Shown here: positions 1 to 6,785 of the stretch, in pieces | Position numbering within the stretch: the first letter of the stretch is position 1 | Layout of the letters: every line of letters begins with the position of its first letter | From: Acidimicrobiales bacterium | Lineage (GTDB): Bacteria > Actinomycetota > Acidimicrobiia > Acidimicrobiales > Iamiaceae | Direction of reading: 5' to 3' | Length of the DNA stretch: 8,567 nt | NCBI GenBank assembly: GCA_020439605.1 | Contig: JAGQSI010000073.1 | Span: forward strand, 1-8,567 | Position numbers and translations under genes: made by a program | Notes under the pieces: model-generated | Told to the model about the DNA's origin: nothing | What the model saw: the letters and a program-made list of their open reading frames with translations, nothing else | Databases searched by the model: none

Positions 1-33
1 TCCCACTCATCTTTCAGCTCAACCATTCTCTCT

Positions 34-38
34 AGGAG
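34..38 (+). promoter_or_regulatory. Shine-Dalgarno site for the ThDP enzyme
   Basis: AGGAG lies six bases before the GTG at position 45. It is the clearest ribosome binding site in the window and supports that GTG as the start. Bases 1-33 hold no recognisable gene or promoter. Confidence 0.75.
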
Positions 39-44
39 CCCCAA

Positions 45-1601
45 GTGAACGGCGCTAACGCCCTCATCCGCACTCTCGTCGACTCAGGTGTCGATGTCTG
101 TTTCATGAACCCCGGCACATCGGAGATGCATTTCGTTGCGGCTCTTGATGACGTGCGAGAAATGCGCGGTGTGCTTGGCCTGTTCGAAGGCGTTGTCACT
201 GGTGCAGCCGACGGCTACGCCCGCATGGCTGACAAACCAGCCGCTGTGTTGCTACACCTCGGGCCGGGACTCGGAAATGGCCTGGCCAACCTGCACAACG
301 CCCGCAAGGGTCGTATCGGCGTGGTGAACATCGTTGGAGACCACGCCACCTACCACAAGAAGTACGACGCTCAGCTCGAGTCAGACATCGAGACTGTTGC
401 ACGCAACGTCTCAACCTGGGTTCGGACCTCACAATCCACAGACGAGGTTGCCGCTGATGCCGCAGACGCTGTGGCAGTGGCCTCTGGGCCGCCGGCGCAG
501 ATCGCAACATTGATCCTCCCAGCAGATGTCTCTTGGACAGAAGGTGCATCGCCGGCCACTCCTGTGGCCCCGGCCGAGCCCACGCCGGTAGATCCCGAGC
601 TGATTTCGACCATCGCAAAAATTCTCCAAGGCGACGAGCCTGCGGCATTGTTCATTGGTGGACGTGCATGCCGAGCTGATGCTCTCGTAGATGCCTCACG
701 CATCACCAACACCACCGGATCCAAGCTCTTGGCCGAAACCTTCCCAGCTCGCCTCGAGCGTGGAGCGGGCCGGGTACCAGTGGACCGCCTCGCCTATCTC
801 GCAGAGTTTGCCGCCATGCAGCTAGATGGCATCAAGCACCTCGTTGTCGTGGATTCCAAAGCACCCGTCTCCTTCTTTGCCTACCCGGAAAAGCCGAGCG
901 ACCTCGTACCCGAGGGCTGCAGCGTTCATGTTCTCGCCGACCAGAGCGGGGACCCTGCTGGCGCGTTGGCTGCACTTGCCGAGGCGGTGGGGGCGCCTGC
1001 CGATGCTGCCACCATTCAGCCAGCGGTTCGCCCCGAACTGCCGAGTGGACCACTCACCGCCGATGGTGTGTGTCAGGCAGTGGGTGCGTTGATGCCGGAG
1101 AACGCCATCGTCTCCGATGAGGGCAACACCTCCGGGCTCTTCGCCGCCGGCCATACCGCCGGCGCACCAGCACATGACTGGATGTGTCTCACGGGTGGAG
1201 CCATTGGTCAAGGTCTGCCTGTGGCGCTCGGCGCAGCGGTTGCTTGTCCTGATCGCAAGGTGATTGCGCTTCAAGCAGACGGCTCCGCCATGTTCACCAT
1301 GCAGGCCTGGTGGACCATGGCCCGCGAGAACCTCGATGTTGTGACCGTGATCTTCAACAATGCGAGCTACGCCGTGTTGAACATGGAACTCAACCGAGTG
1401 GGCGCCACAGAAGGTGGCCCCAAGGCCAAGGAGATGCTTGATCTCTCAGGGCCAAACCTGAACTTTGTTCACCTCGCCGAGGGCTGTGGTGTGCCAGCGA
1501 CACGAGCCACCACCGCAGAAGAGTTCATCGAGCAGTTCCGCTCTGCGCTCGAGGCCAAGGGTCCACGGGTGATCGAGGCCATGGTCCCCAGCATCATCTA
1601 G
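45..1601 (+). CDS. ThDP-dependent enzyme, acetolactate synthase large subunit-like
   Basis: A 518-residue protein with the three-domain layout of acetolactate synthase, benzoylformate decarboxylase and relatives. The N-terminal PYR domain (about 1-165) carries NPGTSE at 22-27 and the likely catalytic Glu48 in LFEGVVTGAADGYAR. A less conserved middle domain (about 185-320) follows. The C-terminal PP domain (about 335-518) has GGAIGQGLP (384-392) and the Mg-ThDP motif from Asp412-Gly413 to Asn438-Asn439. The usual GDG is ADG here. Length fits the family (about 520-570). The GTG start is backed by AGGAG six bases upstream. No regulatory small subunit (ilvN/ilvH) or other branched-chain gene is adjacent, so a housekeeping acetolactate synthase role is doubtful; a 2-oxoacid decarboxylase or lyase is equally possible. 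The fold and cofactor are secure, the substrate unknown. The protein is probably cytoplasmic. Confidence 0.9.
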   Translation: MNGANALIRTLVDSGVDVCFMNPGTSEMHFVAALDDVREMRGVLGLFEGVVTGAADGYARMADKPAAVLLHLGPGLGNGLANLHNARKGRIGVVNIVGDHATYHKKYDAQLESDIETVARNVSTWVRTSQSTDEVAADAADAVAVASGPPAQIATLILPADVSWTEGASPATPVAPAEPTPVDPELISTIAKILQGDEPAALFIGGRACRADALVDASRITNTTGSKLLAETFPARLERGAGRVPVDRLAYLAEFAAMQLDGIKHLVVVDSKAPVSFFAYPEKPSDLVPEGCSVHVLADQSGDPAGALAALAEAVGAPADAATIQPAVRPELPSGPLTADGVCQAVGALMPENAIVSDEGNTSGLFAAGHTAGAPAHDWMCLTGGAIGQGLPVALGAAVACPDRKVIALQADGSAMFTMQAWWTMARENLDVVTVIFNNASYAVLNMELNRVGATEGGPKAKEMLDLSGPNLNFVHLAEGCGVPATRATTAEEFIEQFRSALEAKGPRVIEAMVPSII

Positions 1602-2719
1602 GGCTGGGCCATTGGCCGGGTGAAGTGCTTGGACAGCGTGTTTATCTGGCCCTGATAGTTGGATGAAATGTCTGCGCCGTAGAGGAAGTCAGGTAGCTCT
1701 TCCATCTCGCAATAGACCATCCAACACACCCTTTGGCCCTGCTCAACCACGAAGGGCACGTCGTGGGCCCTCACCTCAAGAGTGGCCCGACTGCCCCATC
1801 CGGGACGGTACGGGTGATAGCCAAAACCTGGATCGAAGAAGCCCGCGTAGTGGGTTCGGACCTCGCCCGAGCGCACGTCGTAGGGCACCATCTCTGCTGC
1901 CAACTGTGGCGGAATGGTGATGGCTTCTTGGGACAACAGGAGATAGAACTCCTCGGGCTCAAGAACCAGGCGAGGTGAATCCACGTCTCGAAATACCGGC
2001 TCCCAGTAACGCCGCCAGTCCTGGCCGAGTTTGCCGTAGTCCAAGACCTCAGTGTTGCGCTTGGCCCGATACCCAACGATGCCGTTCTCGTCGCCACGCA
2101 GATCAAGTGAGAGCCCGAGCCCGTTGTCCAAAGAGGCAACGCTTCGAAGGTCTGTTTCGGCGTCACTCATCAACCCGGACTCATCGTGAATGGCCGAGAG
2201 ATCTGCGTCTGAGAGGAACGGATCGTCGCCCTTGAACAACCGCAACTGCACAAAGGTCATGTCCGGGCGTATCAGCAACGGGAATGTTCTCGAAACGATC
2301 TCCACCCAGATCTGACCTCGGTAACCAAAGCGGATCTGATCAAAGGCATCGGAGTCATCTGTGAGTGCCCGACACAACGTATCCACTCGCCCTGCGGAAC
2401 TCTTCGGGTTGACGAAGCCCCGAACGTCCTCTGGAAGAACCACCCCTTCTCGAAGAGGAATCAGATAAGGGCGTCGAGGCTCGAGCACGACCCCTTTGGT
2501 CAAGTCGAGTTCCTCAATGGCGTAGTCGCCCAGCTTCTCGCTCACCGGTCCGTCGTGGGACAAGAAGCTGGCCCGCAACCGGTAGGCAACCTCGCCGAAA
2601 CGCAGGTCGATACTCGCTGGCTGAATGTTCGCGACCGGTATCTCACTGTCGGTGGTGATGACACCTTCAGAGATGAAACGTCGAAGCGTTTGGACGGGCA
2701 GCACACGACCGCTGAGCAC
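1598..2719 (-). CDS. dcd: Double-domain 2'-deoxycytidine 5'-triphosphate deaminase (dUTPase fold)
   Basis: It probably converts dCTP to dUTP, feeding dTMP synthesis. The protein has two trimeric-dUTPase-fold halves in one chain, the arrangement of the long Dcd family (about 360-370 residues; Pfam PF06559), whereas E. coli Dcd has one domain of about 190. Counting from the GTG at 2719 (373 residues), the first half has QPASIDLRFG at 33-42, NPKSSAGR at 104-111 and GYRGQIWVEI (132-141) with Glu140 in the catalytic position. The second half has DPGFGY near 296-301, a parallel Glu315 and SNYQGQ at 353-358. The start is uncertain: TTG at 2773, GTG at 2719 and GTG at 2704 are in frame, and none has a good ribosome site. 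Family similarity begins at LPVQTLRR, favouring one of the GTGs. Its stop overlaps that of the convergent ThDP gene. Deaminase activity is inferred from family; dUTPase-like activity cannot be excluded. Confidence 0.88.
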   Translation of the reverse strand: MLSGRVLPVQTLRRFISEGVITTDSEIPVANIQPASIDLRFGEVAYRLRASFLSHDGPVSEKLGDYAIEELDLTKGVVLEPRRPYLIPLREGVVLPEDVRGFVNPKSSAGRVDTLCRALTDDSDAFDQIRFGYRGQIWVEIVSRTFPLLIRPDMTFVQLRLFKGDDPFLSDADLSAIHDESGLMSDAETDLRSVASLDNGLGLSLDLRGDENGIVGYRAKRNTEVLDYGKLGQDWRRYWEPVFRDVDSPRLVLEPEEFYLLLSQEAITIPPQLAAEMVPYDVRSGEVRTHYAGFFDPGFGYHPYRPGWGSRATLEVRAHDVPFVVEQGQRVCWMVYCEMEELPDFLYGADISSNYQGQINTLSKHFTRPMAQP

Positions 2720-2822
2720 GAGGAGGCAGGCTAGTTGACACGGTGCGCCGCCTCTGCCACGGCACCAACTCAATGCCCGCCCGACTTTTCAAGACAAGCC
2801 GCTCCAATGGCGCCGACCAAAG

Positions 2823-2867
2823 TCTCGGTGTGAAAATGGTCGATATTTGACCACCTCTACACCGAGA
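2823..2867. promoter_or_regulatory. Nested inverted repeat, candidate operator between divergent genes
   Basis: A perfect 9-bp inverted repeat, TCTCGGTGT (2823-2831) and ACACCGAGA (2859-2867), encloses a second perfect repeat, TGGTC (2837-2841) and GACCA (2849-2853), around the AT-rich centre GATATTT. Both dyads share one axis near 2845. The element lies between the starts of the dCTP deaminase gene and the VOC gene, where an autoregulator or two-gene operator would sit. It could also fold as a hairpin. The repeats are visible directly; the role is inference. Confidence 0.5.
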
Positions 2868-2881
2868 GTTCACTAGCGCCG

Positions 2882-2887
2882 TAGCAT
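2882..2887 (+). promoter_or_regulatory. Possible -10 element for a leaderless VOC transcript
   Basis: TAGCAT matches the actinobacterial TANNNT -10 pattern and ends six bases before the ATG at 2894, the spacing of a leaderless mRNA. There is no Shine-Dalgarno sequence before that ATG. A convincing -35 box at 17-18 bp is absent; a TTGACC at 2847-2852 is too far upstream for this -10. Weak prediction. Confidence 0.3.
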
Positions 2888-2893
2888 CAACCC

Positions 2894-3274
2894 ATGTCCA
2901 TTCACCATCTCCAACTCTGGGTCCCAGATCTTGGGCGCGCTGAACAGTCCTGGGGATGGTTGTTGGAGGCGCTTGGCTACAAACTCGGGAGAAGCTGGGA
3001 TCACGGCCGGGTCTGGCGTCTCGGCGAAACCGGCATAGTGATCGAGGCTTCGCCGGACATGGTGCCGGGAATGCTGCATTCGCGCCTCAGGCCCGGAATG
3101 AACCATGTTGCGTTCCACGTCGAATCACCCGCACGTATCGCAGAGCTTCTTGCTCAGGCTCCAGACCATGGGTGGCGCAGCGTAGACGCCGACAATGGCC
3201 ACAAGCTCTCCGCCGAAGTCACCATTGCGTATCTAGAAGATCGCGACGGGTTCGAGGTTGAGTTGGTGTCCTAA
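2894..3274 (+). CDS. VOC-superfamily (glyoxalase/dioxygenase-fold) protein
   Basis: A 126-residue single-module vicinal-oxygen-chelate protein. The two beta-alpha-beta-beta-beta halves cover about 1-55 and 68-126. Four residues sit where VOC enzymes hold their metal: His5 in IHHLQLWV, Glu51 in IVIEAS, His71 in NHVAFHV and Glu123 in the C-terminal DRDGFEVELV, which follows the family pattern of an Asp-Gly turn then a Glu. A working metal site is therefore plausible, unlike purely ligand-binding VOC proteins. Members include glyoxalase I, antibiotic-binding proteins, epimerases and ring-cleavage dioxygenases, and the sequence does not say which. It is a stand-alone transcription unit: divergent from the dCTP deaminase gene across an operator-like repeat, and convergent with the SRPBCC gene. 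It may be leaderless. No signal peptide, so cytoplasmic. Confidence 0.85.
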   Translation: MSIHHLQLWVPDLGRAEQSWGWLLEALGYKLGRSWDHGRVWRLGETGIVIEASPDMVPGMLHSRLRPGMNHVAFHVESPARIAELLAQAPDHGWRSVDADNGHKLSAEVTIAYLEDRDGFEVELVS

Positions 3275-3278
3275 ACGG

Positions 3279-3295
3279 TTGGCGTTGACCGCCAA
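3279..3295. terminator. Short hairpin between convergent genes, possible terminator
   Basis: TTGGCG (3279-3284) and CGCCAA (3290-3295) form a 6-bp stem with a 5-base loop, starting four bases after the VOC stop codon. No T-run follows on either strand, so it is not a standard intrinsic terminator. A second weak stem, TAGAGC (3326-3331) with GCTCTA (3343-3348), overlaps the SRPBCC stop codon. Together they could serve as a bidirectional terminator. Confidence 0.3.
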
Positions 3296-3345
3296 AGCTC
3301 CATTGACGACCATGGCCACAATCATTAGAGCCATATAGACACGCT

Positions 3346-3846
3346 CTAGTCACCTTCTCGCCGACGGATTTCCAACTCGCCATCAAGGTTTGTCAGTGCA
3401 GTGGCGAGCACTTTGTGGAGTTGGCCCTTGGCCGCTTTGAGCACCGGCGCAACAAACCATTTTGGCGCCAGCGCCATCCGGTAGGTGACTCGGGTCCGAT
3501 GGTCATCTACCGGCTCGATTGTGATTCGTTCCACGATGCTCGAAAAGACCGGCGGTCCAGATGTGACCGTGAACGCCCAACACGAAAGCTCATCCCACAC
3601 GATGAACTTCTCAGCAATAACTCCAAGTCCGCCCTTCAACGTGACGTCTCGGGTGGAACCGACTCCGGTTGGTGGTTCGCTCGTTGGCTCGCATGCGTCA
3701 ACACGTGGGAACCACTCCACCCAGCGCGGATAGTCAACGATCGCTGCCCACACCTCTCGGGGAGTAGCTGAAACAATGTTGGAGGCCTCAACCATCAACG
3801 GTGCCGTGTCCACGAAGTCGATCTGTTGGGTTACGTAAGTAGCCAT
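3346..3846 (-). CDS. SRPBCC/START-like ligand-binding protein (polyketide cyclase/dehydrase family)
   Basis: A 166-residue protein of the SRPBCC (Bet v 1-like) fold, which forms a large hydrophobic pocket for lipids, polyketides or steroids. After a short lead, the strand VEASNIVSATPREVWAAIVD and DYPRWVEWFPRV, near residues 18-50, form the family's N-terminal hallmark. A beta-rich middle (VGSTRDVTLKGG, then the IVERITIEP and TRVTYRMAL strands) and a C-terminal amphipathic helix with KGQLHKVLATALTNLDGELE complete it. The frame is open up to 3927, but the extra 27 residues are Cys/Trp/Arg-rich and unlike the family, so the ATG at 3846 is preferred; no good ribosome site precedes it. It is divergent from the acylase gene over 58 bp, so they may share regulation. 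Catalytic residues cannot be assigned. It could be a lipid carrier, a cyclase or a stress protein. Confidence 0.82.
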   Translation of the reverse strand: MATYVTQQIDFVDTAPLMVEASNIVSATPREVWAAIVDYPRWVEWFPRVDACEPTSEPPTGVGSTRDVTLKGGLGVIAEKFIVWDELSCWAFTVTSGPPVFSSIVERITIEPVDDHRTRVTYRMALAPKWFVAPVLKAAKGQLHKVLATALTNLDGELEIRRREGD

Positions 3847-3904
3847 CACACAAGGTTGGCCCAATTGCCTCCACGATGGCCAGCAACAGTGGAATGCTCT
3901 AGCC
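3847..3904. promoter_or_regulatory. Divergent promoter region, SRPBCC and acylase genes
   Basis: These 58 bases separate two divergent starts, so both promoters must lie here or inside the neighbouring genes. A short dyad TTGG-C-CCAA (3856-3864) sits inside a looser palindrome, AGG (3853-3855) to CCT (3868-3870). No Shine-Dalgarno sequence is visible for either start, and I could not identify convincing -35/-10 pairs. Confidence 0.3.
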
Positions 3905-6250
3905 ATGGTGAGCATTGGTGAGCGCAACTACGACGTAGAGATCCGACGAACCACTCACGGCGTTGCCCATATTCGGGCCAACGACTGGGGCAGTCTCGGT
4001 TATGGACAGGGTTATGGATGCGCCCAGGACCATCTAGTGACCTTGGCGGACCAGTACACCAAGGTACGAAGCGAACGCTCCCTCTTTCACGGGGCGGGTC
4101 CCGACGGTGGTCTGCTCGCCACAGACTTCGGCTATCTGGCGATGGGAGTGATGCGCAAGGCACCCGAACTGCGAGATAGCCAACCGACCCACATTCGAGA
4201 GTTGGTGAGCGGTTACGTTGCCGGGCTCAATCGCTACATCAAGGACGCCGCAGGCACCGAGGCGCTTGCCGAATGGTGCCGAGACGCCCCATGGATCCGT
4301 GAGATAGACGAGCTTGATCATTGGGCGTACATGATCGATCTGGCATTGATGGCGAGCGGCAGAAACGTCGCCGAGATCATTGGCAGAGCGCAAGCGCCCG
4401 GACCAGACGGTCCAGCGCCGGCCTCGCCCATGTCGGCGTTATCTGGCACGGCGCCTGCGGCCAGCAACGGCTGGGCCTTTGGCAGCGATGCCACAGCGTC
4501 AGGCCACGGGATAGTGGTGGCCAATCCTCATTTCCCTTGGGCAGGCGAGGCTCGCTTTTGGGAATGTCACCTCACCATCCCCGGCGAATTGGATGTCTAC
4601 GGGGTTTCGCTGCTTGGTACCCCGGGCGTGCAGATGGGCTTCAACGCCGATGTTGCCTGGACCCATACGTTCTCGAGAGGCAACCGTTTCACCCTCGCTC
4701 GTTTGGATCTGGTTGATGGAGATCCGACCACTTACCGCTTCGGGGAAGATACCCGTGCCATGAATGCGCAGACCTACAGCGTTCAGGTCAGGGGCGACAA
4801 CGCCGAGGTCACAACCGAGGAACGCACACTGTGGTCCAGCCATCACGGCCCAATAGTGAACCTGCCACTGCTGGGCTGGGGCATGGACAACGCTTTCGCG
4901 TTCCAAGATGCCAACCTCGACAATCACGCCATGTTGGCGCAGTTCTTGGGTATGGCAACTGCGAGATCCATGGATGAGTTCCAAGCCTCCTACGCCGAGA
5001 TCCAAGGTATGCCGTGGGTGAACACGCTCGCGGCTGATCGCAGCGGTAGAGCGTGGTTCATAGACGCATCTACAACTCCGGCGTTGAGCGAAGGTGCAAA
5101 GAAGCGCTTTGTTGAGCGCCTGGAAACCGACTTCGTGGCCGCGTTGCTTCACCAGAATCGAGTGGCGTTGCTAGATGGGAGCAACCCCGACGATGACTGG
5201 ATCTCCCTCGAGGGCGCTCGACGCGACGGACTGCTCCCCTATGGCGAGATGCCACAGCTGGAACGACGTGACTATGTCCTCAACGCCAACGATTCCCATT
5301 GGCTCAATCACGCAGAATCTCCGTTGGAGGGCTACTCACCCCTTCATGGGTTGGAGCGAACCCCACGTAGTCTGCGCACTCGTCAGAACCTTCTGGTTGC
5401 CGCCGCTTTGGCTGCGAGCGGAACCGTGACCAATGAAACAGCCATCGACGCCCTATTGGACAACAAATCATTGAGCGCTCAGTTGCTGGTCGATGCAGTG
5501 ATCGAACGTGTACGCAACTTCGACACCGAAACAGTTGAGTTGAGCGAATCAAACAGGTTGGCTGAAGCAGCCGAGATCTTGGCTCAGTGGGACCAGCGAT
5601 TTGATCTTTCATCTAGCGGCGCTGTTCTATGGCGAGAGTTCATGGCTGGCTTCGAGCCCGCTGCCCACCAAAACGCCGGCGCGCTGTTCGCGGTGGCCTT
5701 CGATCCCGATGATCCACTCAACACTCCACGCGACCTTGCAGCAGCTCCCCACGACGTACCTGACCCGGTTCTCGTGTCGCTGCTCAAAGCCCTTGACGTC
5801 CTCGCTGAAGCCGGGGTAGATCCCTCAGCCCCTCTAGGGGAGGCGCAGTGGGTACAGCGGGGCGAGCACCGGATTGGCGTTCATGGTGGCTACGAGGCAG
5901 ACGGAGTGTGCAACGTGCTGGCCCCGAACGGATCGCTCAGCTCGCACTCGTTGGAACCTTCACAGCCGCGCCTGCGAGCCGTCGCGGACCGAGCAGCCAC
6001 CAGCGGACTTGCTGAAGGCGGCTACCGCTGCACCTATGGGACCAGCTTTCTGATGTCGGTTGAGCTCACCGATGACGGACCCGAAGCCGTGGGCCTGCTG
6101 GCTTATGGGCAGTGCGGAGATCCTCGTTCGCCGCACCATGTTGATGGCACGGTTGCCTATGCAAACAAGGCCACCCGACCCTTGTTGTTCACCGACGAGC
6201 AGATCGAGAAAGATCCAAATCTTGTGCGGCTAAATCTCAGGACTTCGTGA
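3905..6250 (+). CDS. Penicillin-amidase family Ntn-hydrolase (PvdQ / aculeacin-acylase-like acylase)
   Basis: A 781-residue precursor that should cut itself into alpha and beta chains and hydrolyse amide-linked acyl chains. The alpha region (about 1-165) has EIRRTTHGVAHI (12-23) and SLGYGQGYGCAQD. A Pro/Ala/Gly-rich linker (about 163-186) precedes the nucleophile, Ser187 in SNGW, the predicted N-terminus of the beta chain. ANPHFPW at 206-212 closely resembles PvdQ; His209 is beta residue 23, as in PvdQ. The oxyanion Asn is Asn460 or Asn462 in VLNANDSHW. Total length matches aculeacin acylase (about 786). Known relatives cleave N-acyl-homoserine lactones, cyclic lipopeptides or pyoverdine precursors; the substrate here is unknown. 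There is no signal peptide: the ATG at 3905 starts directly on the first conserved strand, and an in-frame TAA at 3836-3838 limits extension to about 22 non-hydrophobic residues with no start codon among them. The end overlaps the convergent YceI gene by 14 bp. Confidence 0.93.
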   Translation: MVSIGERNYDVEIRRTTHGVAHIRANDWGSLGYGQGYGCAQDHLVTLADQYTKVRSERSLFHGAGPDGGLLATDFGYLAMGVMRKAPELRDSQPTHIRELVSGYVAGLNRYIKDAAGTEALAEWCRDAPWIREIDELDHWAYMIDLALMASGRNVAEIIGRAQAPGPDGPAPASPMSALSGTAPAASNGWAFGSDATASGHGIVVANPHFPWAGEARFWECHLTIPGELDVYGVSLLGTPGVQMGFNADVAWTHTFSRGNRFTLARLDLVDGDPTTYRFGEDTRAMNAQTYSVQVRGDNAEVTTEERTLWSSHHGPIVNLPLLGWGMDNAFAFQDANLDNHAMLAQFLGMATARSMDEFQASYAEIQGMPWVNTLAADRSGRAWFIDASTTPALSEGAKKRFVERLETDFVAALLHQNRVALLDGSNPDDDWISLEGARRDGLLPYGEMPQLERRDYVLNANDSHWLNHAESPLEGYSPLHGLERTPRSLRTRQNLLVAAALAASGTVTNETAIDALLDNKSLSAQLLVDAVIERVRNFDTETVELSESNRLAEAAEILAQWDQRFDLSSSGAVLWREFMAGFEPAAHQNAGALFAVAFDPDDPLNTPRDLAAAPHDVPDPVLVSLLKALDVLAEAGVDPSAPLGEAQWVQRGEHRIGVHGGYEADGVCNVLAPNGSLSSHSLEPSQPRLRAVADRAATSGLAEGGYRCTYGTSFLMSVELTDDGPEAVGLLAYGQCGDPRSPHHVDGTVAYANKATRPLLFTDEQIEKDPNLVRLNLRTS

Positions 6251-6782
6251 GAGTAACCAAGAACTCGAAGGTGCCTGTGTCTGCCACGGATGCGATCGGT
6301 CCGCCTGAGGGCGGAGTGATCTCGAAATCGGCAAGCACAATCTCTGGCAGTTCCTCGGGGTTGGTGCCGATCTCGATGGTGGCACCGTTGTAAACCGCCT
6401 GTGCTTGCACAGTTACCGACTTGGTCACGCCGTGAAGGGTCAACTCACCGGTGATGGTCGAGTCGATCGTCTTTCCAACCTCTGGCTCTTGTCCAAAATC
6501 AAGTGGAGAGGTGAGTTTGAAGCTCGCCTCGGGGAACGTGTTGGTCTGAAGGCCGCGATCCTGCATTGCCCGTGCCCTGTTTCCAACCGGCAACCCGGGT
6601 GAATCGGTGAACTCGATCTCGGTGAGATCCACCACGAATTCGCCTTCGGTTACCTCGGTGCCTTCGATGGCAATGGATCCGCTCACTGCGGTTGAACGCC
6701 CGACAGCTTCGTGATCGGTGAGTCCGCCTGCAAAGTCCTCCTTGATGCGAAAACCGATGGTGGACTCAGCGTCGGTGGACAC
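6237..6782 (-). CDS. YceI-family lipocalin-like domain protein (downstream of an in-frame amber)
   Basis: An open frame of 181 residues matching the YceI family, a lipocalin-like beta-barrel known to bind isoprenoid lipids and usually exported or membrane-anchored. Seen here are ESTIGFRIKEDFAGG near the N-terminus, the central GEFVVDLTEIEFTDS, FPEASFKLTSPLDF, the typical ITGELTLHGVTKSVTV strand pair, and a C-terminal DTGTFEFLVTL. Its GTG (6780-6782) directly follows an in-frame TAG (6783-6785). Upstream in the same frame lies a membrane anchor ending in DGTW, the residues that normally open a YceI barrel. The most likely reading is one anchored gene (6237-6974) broken by a nonsense codon, sequencing error or readthrough site. 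If translated only from the GTG, the protein would lack its anchor and part of its first strand. No strong ribosome site precedes the GTG. Confidence 0.85.
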   Translation of the reverse strand: MSTDAESTIGFRIKEDFAGGLTDHEAVGRSTAVSGSIAIEGTEVTEGEFVVDLTEIEFTDSPGLPVGNRARAMQDRGLQTNTFPEASFKLTSPLDFGQEPEVGKTIDSTITGELTLHGVTKSVTVQAQAVYNGATIEIGTNPEELPEIVLADFEITPPSGGPIASVADTGTFEFLVTLTKS

Positions 6783-6785
6783 CTA
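6783..6785 (-). other. In-frame amber codon splitting the YceI gene
   Basis: The minus strand reads GAT GGA ACA TGG TAG GTG TCC ACC GAC GCT, giving D-G-T-W-stop-V-S-T-D-A. Frame is kept on both sides, with no insertion or deletion. YceI proteins commonly have one residue between GTW and the following V, so the TAG sits where a sense codon (for example AAG, CAG or ACG) is expected. AAG or CAG would need a single base change. Confidence 0.8.

Noticed and set aside
196..1274. Several open frames of 117-150 residues antisense to the ThDP enzyme
   Set aside because: All are covered by a gene with clear family motifs; their translations are Arg/Ser/Cys-rich with no motif or ribosome site.
2847..2875. 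TTGACC with TCACTA at 17 bp as a sigma-70 type promoter for the VOC gene
   Set aside because: The -10 match is poor, and TTGACC is part of the inner inverted repeat; a -10 at 2882 fits the start better.
3847..3927. N-terminal extension of the SRPBCC protein to 3927
   Set aside because: The extra 27 residues are unlike the family and would overlap the start of the divergent acylase gene; the ATG at 3846 begins directly before the fold.
4499..5152. A 217-residue open frame antisense to the acylase gene
   Set aside because: It lies wholly inside a well-conserved acylase coding region, has no recognisable domain and a composition typical of an out-of-frame reading.
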